NCBI RefSeq assembly: GCF_900105925.1
Contig: NZ_LT629791.1
Location: forward strand, 5,240,001-5,304,000
Length of the DNA stretch: 64,000 nt
Direction of reading: 5' to 3'
DNA from: Jiangella alkaliphila
Lineage (GTDB): Bacteria; Actinomycetota; Actinomycetes; Jiangellales; Jiangellaceae
Shown: one piece after another, positions 49,823 through 60,276 of the stretch
Position numbering within the stretch: the first letter of the stretch is position 1
How the letters are laid out: each line of letters opens with the position of its first letter
The notes under the pieces: model-generated
Told to the model about the DNA's origin: nothing
The model's database searches: none
The model's input: only the letters and a program-made list of their open reading frames with translations
Program-made: the position numbers and the translations under genes

Positions 49823-52513
49823 TCAGTGGGCCGCTTCGTGCCAGGTGCGCCCGATACCGACCGAGACGTCGAGGGGAACCCGCAGCGGGTAGGCCGCGCC
49901 CATCTCGCGCCGGACCAGTTCGTCGACCTGCTCGCGCTCGCCCTCGGCGACGTCGAGCACCAGCTCGTCGTGCACCTGCAACAGCATGCGCGACTCCAGC
50001 TTCTCCGCCGCCAGCGCCTGGTCGACCTTGAGCATGGCCACCTTGACGATGTCGGCCGCCGACCCTTGGATGGGCGCGTTGAGGGCCATGCGCTCGGCCA
50101 TCTCGCGGCGCTGGCGGTTCTCGCTGGTGAGGTCGGGCAGGTAGCGCCGCCGGCCGAGCATGGTCTCGGTCCAGCCGACCATGCGGGCCCGCTCGACCAC
50201 CTCGCTGAGGTAGTCGCGTACGCCGCCGAACGTCTCGAAGTACTCGTCCATGAGGCCCTGTGCCTCGGCGCCCGGGATGTTCAGCTGCCGCGACAGCCCG
50301 TACGACGACAGTCCGTAGGCCAGGCCGTAGTTCATCGCCTTGATCTTCGCCCGCTGCGCCGGGCTGACCTCGTCGGCCGGGACGTCGAACACCCGCGACG
50401 CGGTGACGGAGTGGAAGTCCATGCCCGACGCGAACGCCTCGATGAGCGCTTGGTCGTCGGAGAGGTGCGCCATGATGCGCATCTCGATCTGGCTGTAGTC
50501 GGCGCTGAGGAGCGCCTCGCACCCGGCCCCGACGACGAACGCCTCGCGGATGCGCCGGCCCTCGTCGGTGCGGATGGGGATGTTCTGCAGGTTCGGGTCG
50601 GTGGACGACAGCCGCCCGGTGGCCGCGATGGTCTGCACGAACGTGGTGTGGATGCGGCCGTCGTCGGAGACCGAGGAGAGCAGTCCCTCGACGGTGACCC
50701 GCAGCTTGGACGCGTCGCGGTGGCGCAGCAGTGCGGCGAGGAACGGGTGCTCGGTCTTCGCGTACAGCTCGGCCAGCGACTCGGCGTCGGTGGTGTAGCC
50801 GGTCTTCGTCCGCTTGGTCTTCGGCATGCCGAGGTCGTCGAAGAGGATGGCCTGCAGCTGTTTCGGCGAGCCGAGGTTGACGTCGCGGCGGCCGATGGCG
50901 TCGTAGGCGTCGTCGGTGGCCTTGGCGACGTTGCCGGCGAACTCGGACTCCAGGGCGTGCAGGTGGTCGAGGTCGACGGCGATGCCGGCGCGTTCCATGC
51001 CGGCCAGCACGCCGACCAGCGGCAGCTCGACCTGCTCGAGCAGCGTGTGGCCGCCCTTCTTGTCGAGCTCGGCCTCGAGCGCCTCGGCGAGGTCGAGGAC
51101 GGCGCGGGCGCGGACGGTCTCGTCGGCGCCCAGCTGCTCCTCGTCGCCGCCGTCGAGGGAGAGCTGGACGGCGCCGCCGGCGTCCTCGGCGCGCAGCTCG
51201 CGACTGAGGAAGCGCAGCACGAGGTCGGCGAGGTTGTAGGAACGCTGGCCGGGCAGCGCGAGGAACGCGGTCAGCTCGGTGTCGGCGGCCAGCCCCCGCA
51301 GCGGCCAGCCGCGGGCGGCCAGCGCGTGCATGGGGCCCTTGGCGTCGTGCATGACCTTGCCGCGCGCGGGGTCGGCCAGCCAGGCGGCGACCGCCGCGTC
51401 GTCGTCGGGCGTGAGGTCGGCCGGCTCGAACCAGGCGCCGGCGCCGTCGCGCGTGGCGACCGCCAGCTCGGTGACCTCGCCGGTGCCGCGGGCCCAGTGG
51501 CCGCGCACCGACAGCCCGGCGCGGCCGTCGCCGAGGTGCTCGGCCAGCCAGCCGGCAACCTCGCCCGGCTGCAGGTGGACCGCGTCGATCTCGAAGCCCT
51601 CGTCGGCCTCGGGCGCGGTGTCGGGCTCGAGGTACTCGTACAGCCGGTCGCGCAGCACCCGGAACTGCAGGGTGTCGAAGAGCTGGTGCACCTCTTCGCG
51701 GTCCCACGTCTGCCGGAGGAGGTCGTCGATGCGGACGTCGATGGGGACGTCGCGGACCAGCTCGGTGAGCTGCCGGTTGGTCATGACCTGGCCGAGGTGG
51801 GCCCGCAGCGCGTCGCCGGCCTTGCCCTTGACCTCGTCGGCCCGGGCCACCAGCTGGTCGAGGTCGCCGAACTCGACCACCCACTTGACGGCGGTCTTCT
51901 CGCCCACGCCCGGGATGTTCGGGAGGTTGTCGGACGGGTCGCCGCGCAGCGCCGCGAAGTCGGGGTACTGCGCCGGCGTGAGGCCGTACTTCTCGAACAC
52001 CGAGTCGGGCGTCATGCGGGAGAGGTCGGACACGCCGCGACGCGGGTAGAGCACCGTCACGCGGTCGGTGACCAGCTGGAAGGCGTCGCGGTCGCCGGTG
52101 CAGATGGAGACGTCGAGCCCGTCCTTCTCGGCCATGGTGGCCAGCGTGGCGATGACGTCGTCGGCCTCGTAGTTGTCCTTCTCGACGTACGGGATGCGCA
52201 GTGCCGTCAGCACCTCCTTGACGAGGTCGAGCTGGCCGCTGAACTCCTCGGGCGACTTGCTGCGGTTGGCCTTGTACTCCGGGAAGGCCTCGCTGCGGAA
52301 CGTCTTGCGGGAGACGTCGAAGGCCACCGCCACGTGCGTGGGCGCCTCGTCGCGCAGCACGTTGATGAGCATGGACGTGAAGCCGTACACCCCCTCGGTG
52401 TGCTGGCCCGTCGTCGTGACGAGATTGGCGTCCTTGAGCGCGTAGAACGCCCGGTAAGCCAGCGAATGACCGTCGAGGAGCAGGAGGCGGGGAGAATCGG
52501 ATGCAGCGACCAC
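49823..52513 (-). CDS. polA: DNA polymerase I
   Basis: An 896-residue repair polymerase that fills gaps and removes RNA primers. Residues 1-295 are the 5' nuclease: LLLDGHSLAYRAFYAL, YEADDVIATLA, ALRGDPSDNLPNIPGVGEKT. The middle (about 310-490) has the 3'-5' exonuclease fold but lacks the catalytic D-x-E motif (the strand reads LSVRGHWARGTGEV), so proofreading is probably absent, as in other actinobacterial PolA. The polymerase domain has motif A ALLSADYSQIEMRIMAHLSD, motif B REMAERMALNAPIQGSAADI and motif C LQVHDELVLDV. The start is GTG 52513, divergent from the thioesterase gene by 62 bases. Confidence 0.97.
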   Translation of the reverse strand: MVAASDSPRLLLLDGHSLAYRAFYALKDANLVTTTGQHTEGVYGFTSMLINVLRDEAPTHVAVAFDVSRKTFRSEAFPEYKANRSKSPEEFSGQLDLVKEVLTALRIPYVEKDNYEADDVIATLATMAEKDGLDVSICTGDRDAFQLVTDRVTVLYPRRGVSDLSRMTPDSVFEKYGLTPAQYPDFAALRGDPSDNLPNIPGVGEKTAVKWVVEFGDLDQLVARADEVKGKAGDALRAHLGQVMTNRQLTELVRDVPIDVRIDDLLRQTWDREEVHQLFDTLQFRVLRDRLYEYLEPDTAPEADEGFEIDAVHLQPGEVAGWLAEHLGDGRAGLSVRGHWARGTGEVTELAVATRDGAGAWFEPADLTPDDDAAVAAWLADPARGKVMHDAKGPMHALAARGWPLRGLAADTELTAFLALPGQRSYNLADLVLRFLSRELRAEDAGGAVQLSLDGGDEEQLGADETVRARAVLDLAEALEAELDKKGGHTLLEQVELPLVGVLAGMERAGIAVDLDHLHALESEFAGNVAKATDDAYDAIGRRDVNLGSPKQLQAILFDDLGMPKTKRTKTGYTTDAESLAELYAKTEHPFLAALLRHRDASKLRVTVEGLLSSVSDDGRIHTTFVQTIAATGRLSSTDPNLQNIPIRTDEGRRIREAFVVGAGCEALLSADYSQIEMRIMAHLSDDQALIEAFASGMDFHSVTASRVFDVPADEVSPAQRAKIKAMNYGLAYGLSSYGLSRQLNIPGAEAQGLMDEYFETFGGVRDYLSEVVERARMVGWTETMLGRRRYLPDLTSENRQRREMAERMALNAPIQGSAADIVKVAMLKVDQALAAEKLESRMLLQVHDELVLDVAEGEREQVDELVRREMGAAYPLRVPLDVSVGIGRTWHEAAH

Positions 52514-52575
52514 GCGGCAACAGTAGTAGCCGCCTCCGACATTGTCGCAGCCCTCCGGAGAGATATCGTCCGGCC

Positions 52576-52998
52576 ATGACCGACTCCGTCGCCGCAGACA
52601 ACCGGCAGCCCGGATTCCCGTCCGCCCCGCTGGACGAGCGCATGGGCATCGAGTACGTCGAGGCGACCGCCGAGCGCGTCGTCGCCCGCATGCCGGTCGA
52701 GGGCAACACCCAGCCGTTCGGGCTGCTGCACGGCGGCGCGTCGGCCGTGCTGGCCGAGAGCGTGGGCTCGGTCGCGGCCAACCTGCACGGTGCGCCGGAC
52801 AAGTACGCCGTCGGCGTCGACCTCAACGCCACCCACCACCGCGGCGTCCGGTCCGGCCACGTCACCGCGGTCGCCACGCCGGCGCACCTGGGCCGCAGCT
52901 CGGCCAGCTACGAGGTCGTCATCTCCGACGACGACGGCCGCCGCATCTGCACCGCGCGGCTGACCTGCTTCCTGATCCCGACCGAGACGGGCGCCTGA
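52576..52998 (+). CDS. Hotdog-fold thioesterase (PaaI family)
   Basis: A 140-residue protein from ATG 52576. The hotdog fold is shown by the central helix motif FGLLHGGASAVLAESVGS, whose Gly-Gly and Glu positions match PaaI/YbgC-like acyl-CoA thioesterases, and by VGVDLNATHHRGVRSGHVTA in the sheet. These enzymes hydrolyse acyl- or aryl-CoA esters; the substrate here is unknown, with 1,4-dihydroxy-2-naphthoyl-CoA thioesterase (menaquinone pathway) being one possible relative. It is followed after 6 bases by the DUF554 gene on the same strand. Confidence 0.9.
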   Translation: MTDSVAADNRQPGFPSAPLDERMGIEYVEATAERVVARMPVEGNTQPFGLLHGGASAVLAESVGSVAANLHGAPDKYAVGVDLNATHHRGVRSGHVTAVATPAHLGRSSASYEVVISDDDGRRICTARLTCFLIPTETGA

Positions 52999-53004
52999 CG
53001 CCGG

Positions 53005-53778
53005 ATGTTCCCGGGGTTCGGCACCGTCCTCAACGTCGTCACCGTCGTCGCCGGCTCGGCCGCCGGCCTGCTCGTCGGGCACCGGCTGCCGCAACGCACC
53101 CGCGACGTCGTCACCGACGCGCTCGGGCTGGTCACGCTGCTCATCGCGGCGCTCTCCGCGGCCGCCGTCCTGGACGCCGGGTACGCGGCCGAGGTGGGCG
53201 AGTCCGCGACGGTCCTGATCGTGCTGGGCGCGCTGCTGATCGGCGGCGTCGCCGGCTCGCTGCTGCGGATCGAGGCCCGGCTGGAGGGCGTCGGGGCCGG
53301 CCTGCAGCGGCGGCTGTCGCGCGCCGGTGACGGCGACGGGGACGGCACCGGCGGCGGCGAGGCCCGGCGGCGGTTCGTCGAGGGCTTCCTCACCACGTCG
53401 CTGCTGTTCTGCGTCGGCCCGCTGACGATCCTGGGCGCGCTCTCCGACGGCATGGGCCTGGGCTACGACCAGCTGGCGCTCAAGGCGACGATGGACGGCT
53501 TCGCGGCCATCGCGTTCGCGGCGTCGTTCGGGTGGGGCGTCATGGCCTCCGCGCTGGCCGTCGCCGTCATCCAGGGACTGCTGACGGTGGTCGGAGTGGC
53601 CGCCGGGAGCCTGCTGGGCGACGCGTATGTGTCGGCCATCACGGCGACCGGCGGCCTGCTGCTCGTCGGCGTCGCGCTGCGGCTGCTGCGGATGAAGCCG
53701 CTTCCGGTCGGTGACCTGCTGCCCGCTCTACTCGTGGCACCGCTACTTGTCAGTATTGTCGCCGCCATTCGGTCCTGA
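53005..53778 (+). CDS. DUF554 integral membrane protein
   Basis: A 257-residue protein starting ATG 53005, six bases after the thioesterase stop. It shows about seven hydrophobic helices and the DUF554 hallmarks GTVLNVVTVVAGSAAGLLVG at the start, VLGALLIGGVAGSLLRIEARLE, FLTTSLLFCVGPLTILGAL and GGLLLVGVALRLL. The family is widespread and of unknown, possibly transport, function. A charged Gly/Asp-rich loop (about residues 108-122) is cytoplasmic or extracytoplasmic and poorly conserved. Confidence 0.9.
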   Translation: MFPGFGTVLNVVTVVAGSAAGLLVGHRLPQRTRDVVTDALGLVTLLIAALSAAAVLDAGYAAEVGESATVLIVLGALLIGGVAGSLLRIEARLEGVGAGLQRRLSRAGDGDGDGTGGGEARRRFVEGFLTTSLLFCVGPLTILGALSDGMGLGYDQLALKATMDGFAAIAFAASFGWGVMASALAVAVIQGLLTVVGVAAGSLLGDAYVSAITATGGLLLVGVALRLLRMKPLPVGDLLPALLVAPLLVSIVAAIRS

Positions 53779-53904
53779 CGTGCGGGAATGCACGAACGTC
53801 ACCATGTGGTATCGGTCCGGACTCGGCCGCCCCGGAGCAGCGGAGTCGTCCAGGAAGCGAGTTATGCTCCGGCACGAACGTCTGACGTACGGACGACCGA
53901 ACTG

Positions 53905-53923
53905 ACGTGTGCCTGCCACACGT
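53905..53923. promoter_or_regulatory. Candidate operator palindrome upstream of the liv genes
   Basis: ACGTGTG-CCTGC-CACACGT is a perfect 7 bp dyad with a 5-base centre, 34 bases before the GTG start of the livH-like gene. Direct repeats ACGTACGGNCG lie at about 53885 and 53919. It may be an operator or a leader hairpin. The rest of the 53779-53957 gap shows only a possible -10 (TATGCT near 53866). Confidence 0.4.
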
Positions 53924-53957
53924 ACGGCCGGTCCTGGGAGCGGGAGGTTAACCACAC

Positions 53958-55322
53958 GTGCAGAAGCTGACCAGATGTCTGGGAGCGCTGCTCGCTGTCC
54001 TGGCCGCCGTCCTGCTCGCCAGCCCGGCGGTAGCCCAGGGCAGCGGCGAGACGATCCACGGCACGCTCGAGTTCCAGGACGCGCCGGTCGCCGGCGTCAC
54101 CATCACCGTCACCTCTGCCGAGGGCGACGAGATCGGCGTCGTGCAGACCGCGGCCGACGGCACCTGGGAGGTGCCGGTCCCCGGACCGGGCGACTACACG
54201 GTCGTCCTCGACGCGGCCACCCTCCCCTCGACGGCGCCCGGCATCGCCCGCGACACCGTCGAGACCAACGTCGCCCCGCAGCAGCGCAAGGTCGTGCTGT
54301 TCCGCGTCGGCGCGCCCGAGGACGGCGGCGAGCAGCCGTCACCGTCGGAGTCCGAGCCGTCAGAGGGCGGTGAGGACGAGGGTGAGGCGCCGGGCGGCGA
54401 CAACGCCGAGGCGGAGGCCGGCGAGGACGTCACCGCCACCGGCGGCAACAACGAGTTGCTGCAGCTGTTCATCAGCGGCCTGCGGTTCGGGTTGATCCTC
54501 GGTCTCGCCGGCCTGGGGCTGTCGCTGGTCTTCGGGACCACCGGCCTCACCAACTTCGCGCACGGCGAGCTGATCGTCTTCGGCGCGGTCGCGGCGCTGC
54601 TGCTCAACCAGGCCGGCATGCCGGTGCTGATGGCGGCGCTGCTGGCGACCGTCCTCAGCGGCGTGTTCGGCTGGGGCCAGGACCGCGGCTTCTGGAGACC
54701 GCTGCGGAAGAAACCCACCGGGCTGATCGCGCTGATGATCATCTCGATCGGCGTGTCGCTGTTCCTGCGCTACCTGACGCAGTTCATCATCGGCGGCGGC
54801 CGCGAGACCTACGACCAGTACACCTACCAGGACCCCGTCGAGATCGGGCCGGTCAGCATCACGCCGCGCGACCTCATCATCATGGGCATCTGCGCGGTGC
54901 TGCTGGCCGCCGTGGCGCTGGCCCTGACCCGCACCCGCATGGGCAAGGCCACCCGCGCGGTCGCCGACAACCCGGCCCTGGCCGCCGCCTCCGGCATCAA
55001 CGTCGACCGCGTCATCACCGTCGTGTGGACCGTCGGCACCGCGCTGGCCGGCCTCTCCGGCGTCTTCTTCGGCATGATCCAGGGAGTCGACTACCTCATG
55101 GGCATGCGGATCCTGCTGCTGGTGTTCGCCGCGACGGTGCTCGGCGGGCTCGGCACCGCCTGGGGTGCCATGGTCGGCGCACTGGTCGTGGGCCTCTTCA
55201 TCGAGATGTCGGCGTACGTGGTCCCATCGGAACTCAAGACGGCCGGTGTGCTGGTCGTGCTCATCCTGATCCTCCTGGTCCGGCCGCAGGGCATCCTCGG
55301 CCGCCGCGAGCGGGTCGGCTGA
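53958..55322 (+). CDS. livH: Branched-chain amino-acid-type ABC transporter permease (LivH) with secreted N-terminal domain
   Basis: A 454-residue protein from GTG 53958 behind GGGAGGTT. Residues 1-27 form a cleavable signal (CLGALLAVLAAVLLASPAVA). Residues about 32-120 form a carboxypeptidase-regulatory-like Ig domain (IHGTLEFQDAPVAGVTITVT, DGTWEVPVPGPGDYTVVLD), then an acidic Ser/Pro/Glu linker to about 165. The LivH permease follows (about 170-454): LGLSLVFGTTGLTNFAHGEL and IISIGVSLFLRYLTQF, ending LLVRPQGILGRRERVG. LivH and LivM form the membrane channel of a branched-chain amino acid/urea/amide importer. The extra exported domain is unusual and may contact the binding protein or the wall. 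It is the first gene of livHMGF. Confidence 0.92.
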   Translation: MQKLTRCLGALLAVLAAVLLASPAVAQGSGETIHGTLEFQDAPVAGVTITVTSAEGDEIGVVQTAADGTWEVPVPGPGDYTVVLDAATLPSTAPGIARDTVETNVAPQQRKVVLFRVGAPEDGGEQPSPSESEPSEGGEDEGEAPGGDNAEAEAGEDVTATGGNNELLQLFISGLRFGLILGLAGLGLSLVFGTTGLTNFAHGELIVFGAVAALLLNQAGMPVLMAALLATVLSGVFGWGQDRGFWRPLRKKPTGLIALMIISIGVSLFLRYLTQFIIGGGRETYDQYTYQDPVEIGPVSITPRDLIIMGICAVLLAAVALALTRTRMGKATRAVADNPALAAASGINVDRVITVVWTVGTALAGLSGVFFGMIQGVDYLMGMRILLLVFAATVLGGLGTAWGAMVGALVVGLFIEMSAYVVPSELKTAGVLVVLILILLVRPQGILGRRERVG

Positions 55323-55341
55323 GGCGGAAGGAGCAACGACC

Positions 55342-56331
55342 ATGGACTGGGGAAGCATCTTCGAGCTCTCGCTGCGCGAGCTCATCGGCGTCCAGGCGAT
55401 CGTCTTCGCCCTCGCCGCCATCGGCATCAACGTGCAGTTCGGCTACACGGGCCTGCTGAACTTCGGCCAGGCGGCGTTCGCCGCGGTCGGCGGCTACGGC
55501 GTCGCCGTCATCGTCACCACCTACGACGGGTCGTTCTGGCTCGGCATCTTGGTCAGCATCAGCGCAGCCGTTGTGTTGGCGCTGCTGCTCGGCATCCCGA
55601 CGCTGCGGCTACGGGCCGACTACCTCGCCATCGTCACCATCGCGGCGTCCGAGATCGTCCGCCTGGTCGGCCGGTCCGCGTGGGGCCGCGACGTGTTCGG
55701 CGGCTCCGACGGCATCACCGGGTTCAGCAACACGTTCTACGATCTCAACCCGTTCACCGAACCGTTCCAGCTCGGCCCGTTCGAGTTCCGCGAGCGGGTG
55801 CTCTGGGTGCTCGTGGTCGGCTGGGCGCTGGTGGCCGTCTGCACGCTGGTCGTCTGGCTGCTCATGCGCAGCCCGTGGGGGCGCGTGCTCAAGGGCATCC
55901 GCGAGGACGAGGACGCCGTGCGCAGCCTCGGCAAGAACGTCTACGCCTACAAGATGCAGTCGCTGGTCCTCGGCGGCGTCATCGGGGCGTTCGCCGGCAT
56001 CGTCTACTCCCTGTTCCAGGGCGCGATGCAGCCGGACGTCTATGCCACCAACTTCACCTTCTTCGCCTACGCCATCCTCATCCTCGGCGGCGCCGCGACG
56101 GTGTTCGGCCCGGTGCTGGGCGCCGCGATCGTCTGGTTCGCCTTCCAGTTCATCGACCTGGCCCTGCGTGGCGCCATCACCGAGGGGTACATCCCCGACT
56201 GGCTCATGGATTCCACCGACACGGGAGCCGTACGATTCATGTTGACCGGCATCGTCCTGGTGCTCCTGCTGGTGTTCCGCCCGCAAGGCATTCTCGGCGA
56301 CCGGAGGGAGATCGCGCTCGATGCCCGATGA
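55342..56331 (+). CDS. livM: Branched-chain amino-acid-type ABC transporter permease (LivM)
   Basis: A 329-residue membrane protein starting ATG 55342, with GGAAGGAG ahead. It has about nine helices and the LivM motifs GINVQFGYTGLLNFGQAAFA, LRLRADYLAIVTIAASEIVR, RGVKGIREDEDAV-like coupling segment (LKGIREDEDAVRSLGKNVY, about residues 185-203) contacting the ATPases, and FRPQGILGDRREI at the end. It pairs with LivH. The stop at 56331 overlaps the start of the livG gene by 11 bases. Confidence 0.94.
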   Translation: MDWGSIFELSLRELIGVQAIVFALAAIGINVQFGYTGLLNFGQAAFAAVGGYGVAVIVTTYDGSFWLGILVSISAAVVLALLLGIPTLRLRADYLAIVTIAASEIVRLVGRSAWGRDVFGGSDGITGFSNTFYDLNPFTEPFQLGPFEFRERVLWVLVVGWALVAVCTLVVWLLMRSPWGRVLKGIREDEDAVRSLGKNVYAYKMQSLVLGGVIGAFAGIVYSLFQGAMQPDVYATNFTFFAYAILILGGAATVFGPVLGAAIVWFAFQFIDLALRGAITEGYIPDWLMDSTDTGAVRFMLTGIVLVLLLVFRPQGILGDRREIALDAR

Positions 56332-57300
56332 CAACCTGACGCCCCTGACGGCCAAGCGCGAGGCGGCGGTCGCCGCCCTCGCCGACGTGCCGCGCGAGCC
56401 CGGCTCGAAGAAGCCCGACCCCATCCTCGTCGCCGACGACGTCAAGCGGCACTTCGGCGGCCTGCTCGCCGTCGACGTCGACCACGTCGAGGTGCAGCGC
56501 GGCTCCATCACCGCGCTGATCGGACCCAACGGCGCCGGGAAGACGACGTTCTTCAACCTGCTCACCGGGTTCGACCGCGCCAACTCCGGCTCCTGGTCGT
56601 TCAACGGGCGGTCGCTGCACGGCACGCCGCCGTTCAAGGTGGCCCGGGCCGGCATGGTGCGCACGTTCCAGCTGACCAAGGCGCTGTCGAAGCTGACGGT
56701 CATCGAGAACATGCGGCTGGGCGCCACCGAGCAGCGCGGCGAGAGCTTCTGGCGGGCCATGCTGCCGTTCATGTGGCGCAGCCAGGAGGACGCCATCACC
56801 GTCCGGGCCGAGGAGCTGCTGACCCGGTTCACGCTCGACACCAAGCGCGACGACTTCGCCGGCTCGCTCTCCGGCGGCCAGCGCAAGCTGCTCGAGATGG
56901 CCCGCGCGCTCATGGTCGGGCCCGAGCTCGTCATGCTCGACGAGCCGATGGCCGGCGTCAACCCGGCGCTCACCCAGTCGCTGCTGCAGCACGTCTCCAA
57001 CCTGCGCGAGCAGGGCATGACCGTGCTGTTCGTCGAGCACGACATGGACATGGTCCGCGACATCGCCGACTGGGTGGTCGTCATGGGCCAGGGCCGGATC
57101 CTCGCCGAGGGCCCGCCCGAGGCCGTCATGTCCGACCACAAGGTCATCGACGCCTACCTCGGCGCCCACCACGACCAGTCGCTGGCCGAGCTGGAGGAAC
57201 AGCTCGAGAGCGGCGCGCTGGCCGAGGAGGTCGCCGCCGAGCTCGGCCAGAAGCCGGCCGAGCCCGTGGTGGTCGACGGCGGCGACACGAAGGACGGACG

Positions 57301-57304
<4 letters not shown>
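56321..57304 (+). CDS. livG: ABC transporter ATP-binding protein (LivG)
   Basis: A 327-residue ATPase. Walker A is LIGPNGAGKTTF (about residues 67-78), the signature motif LSGGQRKLLEMARAL (about 185-199), Walker B LVMLDEPMAGVNPAL, and the H-loop VLFVEHDMDMV. The LivG-type segment between Walker A and signature is longer than in LivF. About 35 extra N-terminal residues precede the domain, and an acidic Glu/Ala-rich C-terminal extension of about 45 residues follows. It couples ATP hydrolysis to import by LivH/LivM. Its last codons overlap the livF start (ATGA). Confidence 0.95.
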
Positions 57305-58080
<776 letters not shown>

Positions 58081-58854
58081 CGCCAACGACGACCGAAATC
58101 GATAGCCAGAACGGCGCTCAGGACGCCGACCGGCCCCCCGAGCACGGTTCCGGCTATTGCAGTCGGCTCCGCCCACCACCCGGCGAACGGCACACCACGC
58201 GGGCTGTGCCCGCTCTTTCGCCGTCCCCCTGTAGCTGCCGAGTCCTTAGAGGGCGTCTGATCCGTTGATGTTCTGGTTGTGAGGTTGGCTGGTGTTCGGG
58301 TCCTCGTTCTTGGGCGGGTGGTGTGGTAGGGCTCGTCGTTGTGATGTCCAGGGCGCCGTACCGTAGCGATCTGTCCGATGCCCGGTGGGCGCTGATCGAG
58401 CCGGTCATGTCCGGGTGGCGTGCGGCCCGGCGCGGGCTGGGGATCAGTGAGCCCGTCCATGACCTGCGAGAGATCGTCAACGCGATCTTGTACGTGAACC
58501 GGACCGGCATCGCCTGGGAGTACTTGCCGCACGATTTCCCGCCGTTCAAGACCGTCTATGACTACTACGCCAAGTGGGAGAAGGACGGGACGACGGAGAA
58601 GATCCATGACCTGCTGCGCGGCACGGCGCGCGCAGCGGCCGGGCGGGCCAGTGAGCCCAGCGCGGCGATCCTGGACGCGCAGTCGGTGAAGACGTCGTCG
58701 AATGTGGCCGAGTCCGATCAGGGCATCGATGCGGGCAAGAAGATCAAGGGACGCAAGCGGCATATCGCCACCGACACGCTGGGGCTGCTGCTGGTGGTGT
58801 TGATCACCGCGGCCAGCGTGCACGACACCGCAGGTGGGCGTGACCTGGTTGATC

Positions 58855-60276
58855 GGGCCTGTCAAGTTTTTCGTGTAAGACAGGGCAAACCTTTACCTTG
58901 ATGTGACTTTTCTAGGTGAGTCGTCCTGGGAATTCCACGACCAGGAAGTTGAGTGCTTTCTTCCATCCATGGGTTCCGGTGCCTGATGCTCCTCCTCGTT
59001 TCCGGCTGATGTTACGGATCCCGAGAAAGAGCAGCTTCATGGCGGCGTCATCGTCGGGGAAGTGGCCGCGAGTCTTGGTGATCTTCCGCAGCTGGTAGTT
59101 GATTGATTCGATCAGGTTCGTCGTGTAGACGATTCGGCGTAGCTCGGCCGGGTAATCCAGGAACGGGATGAACTCGTTCCACGCATTCTTCCACACCTCG
59201 ATCGCGCCGGGATACTGCTGCCCGAAATTCTGCTCGAATTCTTTCAACGCGATCTCGGCCGCCGCGACGCCGGGAGCGGTGTAGATGTGACGCATCGCCG
59301 TGGCGACCTTTTTCCGGTCGCCGTAGGAGATGAATCGCATCGTGTTGCGGATGACGTGCACGACACAGGTTTGCACGGTGACCTTGTCGAACACGCTGCG
59401 CGCGGCGTCAGGCAGCCCGGTGAGCCCGTCGCAGCACAGGATGAGGACGTCGCGCAGGCCCCGGTTGCGCAGCTGCGTGAGCACGTGCGCCCAGAACTTC
59501 GCGCCCTCCTCCGCGGCGATCCAGATCCCCAGCACGTCCTTCAACCCGTCGACGTCGACGCCCACGACCAGGTGTGCGGACTTCAGCGTGACCGAGCCGC
59601 GGTCGCGGACCCGGATCCGGATGGCGTCGACGTAGACGATCGGGTAGACCTCGTCGACCGGCCGGTTCTGCCACAGTGTGATCTCGTCCACGACCACGTC
59701 GGTGATCTTGGAGATCAGCGCCGGCGACGTGTTGATGTCGTAGATCTCCTTCAGGTGCGCCTCGATCTCCCGGGTCGATAGCCCGCGCGCATACAACGAC
59801 AGAATGATGTCCTCGATCGCGCCGACACGCCGGGAGTGTTTCGGCACGATCTGCGGGGCGAATGTCGAATTCCGGTCTCGTGGCACGGTCACGTTCACCG
59901 GGCCGGCCGTCGTCGCGACCGTTTTGGCCGAACGCCCATTCCGGGAGTTCCCCGATCCGCGCCCAGCCGGATCACCGGGCTCATAACCGAGATGATCGGT
60001 CATCTCGGTCTCCAACGCCCGCTCCAGAACTCTCGACGTCAACCGATTCAACAACCCATGAACACCATCAACCGGTGTCCCGGACGACTCGGCATCCGCC
60101 AACAGATTATCAATCGCCTCATCCGGCAACACCGCCGCCAACCGACGAGCTGCCTCATCCGAGGAATCGACAACCTTCTCCTGCTCCGACACAAAGAATC
60201 CTCTCGCGGCCACGACGCAAACACGCCCGGACCAATCCTGGCCCACCCGGCCTTACACGAAAGATTCAACACGCCC
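58855..60276 (-). mobile_element. IS256-family insertion sequence
   Basis: The 1422 bp element is bordered by the 8 bp direct repeat GGTTGATC (58847-58854 and 60277-60284), the standard duplication size of IS256. The terminal inverted repeats start GGGC and share TTTCGTGTAAG; over the first 21 positions 16 match. It lies inside the IS5-family transposase gene, in antisense orientation to it. Confidence 0.92.
58912..60189 (-). CDS. IS256-family (mutator-type) transposase
   Basis: A 425-residue DDE transposase from GTG 60189 (VSEQEKVVDSSDEAAR), chosen because GAGAGG precedes it; the frame opens from 60246. The catalytic triad is in YPIVYVDAIRIRV (first Asp), LILCCDGLTGLPDAARSVF (second Asp) and TTNLIESINYQLRKI (Glu). 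The helical insertion between the second Asp and the Glu, with CVVHVIRNTMRFISYGDRKK, is the IS256 signature. The gene is intact, so the element should be able to move. Length matches the family. Confidence 0.96.
   Translation of the reverse strand, partial: SEQEKVVDSSDEAARRLAAVLPDEAIDNLLADAESSGTPVDGVHGLLNRLTSRVLERALETEMTDHLGYEPGDPAGRGSGNSRNGRSAKTVATTAGPVNVTVPRDRNSTFAPQIVPKHSRRVGAIEDIILSLYARGLSTREIEAHLKEIYDINTSPALISKITDVVVDEITLWQNRPVDEVYPIVYVDAIRIRVRDRGSVTLKSAHLVVGVDVDGLKDVLGIWIAAEEGAKFWAHVLTQLRNRGLRDVLILCCDGLTGLPDAARSVFDKVTVQTCVVHVIRNTMRFISYGDRKKVATAMRHIYTAPGVAAAEIALKEFEQNFGQQYPGAIEVWKNAWNEFIPFLDYPAELRRIVYTTNLIESINYQLRKITKTRGHFPDDDAAMKLLFLGIRNISRKRGGASGTGTHGWKKALNFLVVEFPGRLT

Noticed and set aside
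58081-58230. Possible 3' remnant of a membrane protein gene on the minus strand (a hydrophobic stretch ending in FGRRWRQARASDPR)
   Set aside because: Its upstream half coincides with the repeat-C flank shared with element A, there is no start codon of its own, and the last codons overlap livF. More likely chance translation of GC-rich DNA.
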